From Virgifigura deserti (GTDB taxonomy: Bacteria; Pseudomonadota; Alphaproteobacteria; Dongiales; Dongiaceae): DNA of 64,000 bases. The notes beneath the pieces were generated by a model. The model saw nothing but the letters and a program-made list of their open reading frames with translations, searched no databases and was not told the DNA's origin. Position 1 is the first letter of the stretch, and each line of letters opens with the position of its first letter. The DNA lies in the NCBI GenBank assembly GCA_003576685.1, contig QOZR01000014.1, positions 62,001-126,000 of the forward strand. Direction: 5' to 3'. Below, piece after piece: positions 63,001-64,000 of this stretch. The translations under genes were made by a program, and so were the position numbers.

Positions 63001-64000
63001 GGGTTAGGCAATGCCAAGACACAGGCCGCGATCACCGTAACCGTCGATCGCCCGCCGGTGGCCGACGCAGGCGGCAACAGAGAGGTCTGTGCAGGTGATG
63101 TGGTGGTCTTCGACGGCAGCAATTCGCGCGACCCGGAGGACGGCCTGCTACGCTACCACTGGGACTTCGGGGACGGCAGCGATGCCGACATCGTGAATCC
63201 GACCAAGACTTATCATCACGGCGCCGCCTATCCGGTCACGCTGACCGTCGAGGACGACTCGGGCTTCCCGGCAAACCGACATACCGAGCGCGTCCTTGTC
63301 CGGGTCAACGAGTCGCCGATTGCGGATGCGGGGCCCGACCAGAGGGTCTGCGCTGGTACGGAGGTGCACTTCGACGGGTCGGGCTCGCGCGATTCCGACG
63401 GCGTGGTCAACCGCTTCACCTGGAACTTCGGAGACGGCGCCGCCGGCGGTGGCGATCGACCTGTCCACATCTTCGGCAAGCCGGGCGACTATCGCGTCGT
63501 TCTCACCATCGAGGGAGATCAGGTTGGCCAGTGCGCGAACACCAACTCCAATGAGATGATCGTGCGCGTCGTGGAAGCGCCGATTCCCCGCATCCTTGCG
63601 CCGGCCGGCATTGCGGTCGGCGATGCCGCTGCCTTCGACGCCTCAAGCTCAACAACGACGTCTGGCCGGATTGTCGCCTGGGAGTGGGACTTTGGTGACG
63701 GCAGCTCAGCCGAAGGCCCGTCGGTGCGACATGCCTACGAAAAGTCCGGCAGTTTCGTCGTCACGCTCACGCTTCGTACTGAAGGCAGCGTCGGTACGTG
63801 CAGTGTGGTGACCGCACAGCACGCGATCGTCGTCAATGCACCACCGGTGGCCGATGCCGGTGGCGACCGAACCGTCGGGATGGAGGAGATCCTGTTCGAC
63901 GCCTCGAAGTCCCATGACCCGGATGGCGGCATCGTCGCCTATTCCTGGGATTTCGGTGACGGTACGACCGCGTCTGGGGTCAATGCCCGGCATAGCTTCC
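60004..64000 (+). CDS. Secreted PKD-repeat protein (partial, runs off the window)
   Basis: At least 1332 residues with no stop before the window ends. The start is supported by AGAGG, and the signal peptide runs to residue 28 (MAAAAA). Residues about 30-320 are a unique N-terminal region. From about 323 onward come tandem PKD domains: eleven complete and one cut by the window edge. Each is about 86-89 residues with the WDFGDG core and a closing HxYxxPGxYxVxLTVxD, joined by PPVADAG. PKD arrays are extracellular rods that mediate adhesion or hold enzyme domains, so a functional C-terminal domain may lie beyond 64000. It probably forms an operon with the LysM-FecR gene. Confidence 0.9.
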   Translation, partial: MQPNVSGTRIGYLFLAAVLSGWTMAAAAAEEPLSVTYGEAALTTEGDPEFREIIYFRVPQSTTGRLYLRVFDAEVGGAHDLRYGTGWDTGMRYVVYGGKGAATLPDSPLARRRDAGTVEPGMESEEATSHGLGGTILADLTIGEEAAHDDIWQTLANFMPEQGDPIDGQYVFRLEVVGHSGDDANLFMATLSLRDRRNATPSSLETLSFAPTIRIPDRSRLTELAFEIPADAERIIVHNFDAAYGRVAFAGTYRTIELAASGQDEWQQSEITLLPEEQGTDGSITVAGGEESPNDLTLFVTDSAGHPLPMRLQAESWSPNGRPQPVADSTLLADCSAFAFDAARSSDPDGDQLSYLWDFGDGASGVGIAVVHRYQEPGSYNGALRVLDDSGQIGSGAMQPFRVVAKRPPRADAGPDIVVAPGEPVNFDGTGSTPGDRPISRYSWNFQDGTEDSGPKTAHAFTNSGRYAVTLLVQDDQPGACNSSTDQIIVDVNVPPVAVAGLDRRASVGETVELDGRPSYDIDGQVTGWSWDLGDGTTAEGPTVAHRYERPGTYAVTLTVRDAAGLANSTATNSARIIVNDPPVAAAGPDRKVAVGEIIAFDGRGSLDHDGKLVHYAWDFGDKSEGVGAEVPYAYDRPGTYEAALVVTDDSATSTNTSSDTAIIVVNAPPIARAGDDQIVTSSEVRFDATASEDPDGKIARYAWDFGDGATGEGARTAHVYRKAGHYRVSLTVTDDSGTSRSSATDTLLLLVNEAPIADAGKDQLGAPGQELTFLGSGSLDPDGDVADYFWDFKDGSTATGEQVAHRFTRPGIYQVQLSVRDNTGQPDAVDFDEAEVVINAPPVANAGADIFATPGDEVVLDAGNAFDPDGSIVSYRWDFNDIAEPATGRTVSRVYASPGIYSARLTVTDGSGASNGVAQDEVVIRINHAPVAHPGEDIFTSSSTITVDGGASTDADGDALVYSWDFGDGSPLAGGVKATHTYVTGGTYPVVLTVDDGTGLGNAKTQAAITVTVDRPPVADAGGNREVCAGDVVVFDGSNSRDPEDGLLRYHWDFGDGSDADIVNPTKTYHHGAAYPVTLTVEDDSGFPANRHTERVLVRVNESPIADAGPDQRVCAGTEVHFDGSGSRDSDGVVNRFTWNFGDGAAGGGDRPVHIFGKPGDYRVVLTIEGDQVGQCANTNSNEMIVRVVEAPIPRILAPAGIAVGDAAAFDASSSTTTSGRIVAWEWDFGDGSSAEGPSVRHAYEKSGSFVVTLTLRTEGSVGTCSVVTAQHAIVVNAPPVADAGGDRTVGMEEILFDASKSHDPDGGIVAYSWDFGDGTTASGVNARHSF
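60970..64000 (+). repeat. Tandem PKD-domain repeat array
   Basis: Twelve consecutive units of about 260 bases lie inside the PKD-protein gene, the last incomplete. They are diverged at the DNA level, so they are old protein repeats rather than a recent tandem amplification. Several units vary the core as WNFQDG, WDFKDG, WDFNDI or WDLGDG. Confidence 0.9.

Noticed and set aside
60970..64000. Periodic units as a possible CRISPR array or DNA-level satellite
   Set aside because: The period of about 260 bases corresponds to one PKD domain, the DNA copies are strongly diverged, and there are no identical short repeats with spacers. No CRISPR array is seen anywhere in the window.

Overview
The window is GC-rich chromosomal DNA from an alphaproteobacterium, most likely of the Rhodospirillales type. 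I infer this from gene content and order: an NDUFA12-type complex I accessory gene next to mlaD, DUF2155-aat-accC-accB-aroQ, rne-amidase-PBP1A-prfB, and bcp near glnE. These orders are recalled from related genomes, not searched. Nearly all genes are dense and intact. Several use GTG or TTG starts.

Layout. 1-7976: the 3' end of rpoH with its terminator, a small membrane protein, a tripartite tricarboxylate transporter (tctA, tctB, tctC) divergent from a UbiD-family decarboxylase, a sorbosone dehydrogenase-like protein followed by a cytochrome c, and a DUF72 protein. 8060-10670: a small cassette of two cupin-type proteins and a LysR regulator, bracketed by an inverted repeat. 10827-21474: NDUFA12, mlaD, a methyltransferase, DUF2155, aat, accCB, aroQ, a DsbA-like protein, an M48 protease, a gamma-glutamyltransferase-like lipoprotein and an aminotransferase. 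21508-30076: RNase E, amidase, PBP1A and RF2, the last with an intact programmed frameshift. 30087-42885: a decayed O-GlcNAc-transferase fragment, a DUF455 protein, bcp, a cyclase-family protein and an MipA/OmpV protein that appear inserted between bcp and glnE, then glnE, an AsmA/YhdP-like protein, tyrS and anmK. 42882-50912: a sulfur and Fe-S block (cysE, iscR-like, two tandem cysteine desulfurases, a [2Fe-2S] ferredoxin), two alpha/beta hydrolases, mnmA and a tRNA with a CAU anticodon. cysE, the desulfurases and mnmA could form one route from serine to cysteine to persulfide sulfur to Fe-S clusters and thiolated tRNA.

50912-64000 is accessory. Directly after the tRNA lie a decayed tyrosine integrase, a decayed phage-type helix-turn-helix gene, a DUF1488-like gene, a small phage-type gene and an interrupted ASCH-like gene. 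This looks like the worn end of an integrated element. Beyond it are a 1251-residue cytoplasmic-looking protein of no family I can name, an adjoining 144-residue protein, a secreted LysM-FecR-Ig-like protein, and a secreted protein of at least 11 PKD repeats that runs off the window. These four same-strand genes are the best candidate here for an undescribed system. Its function cannot be read from the sequence.
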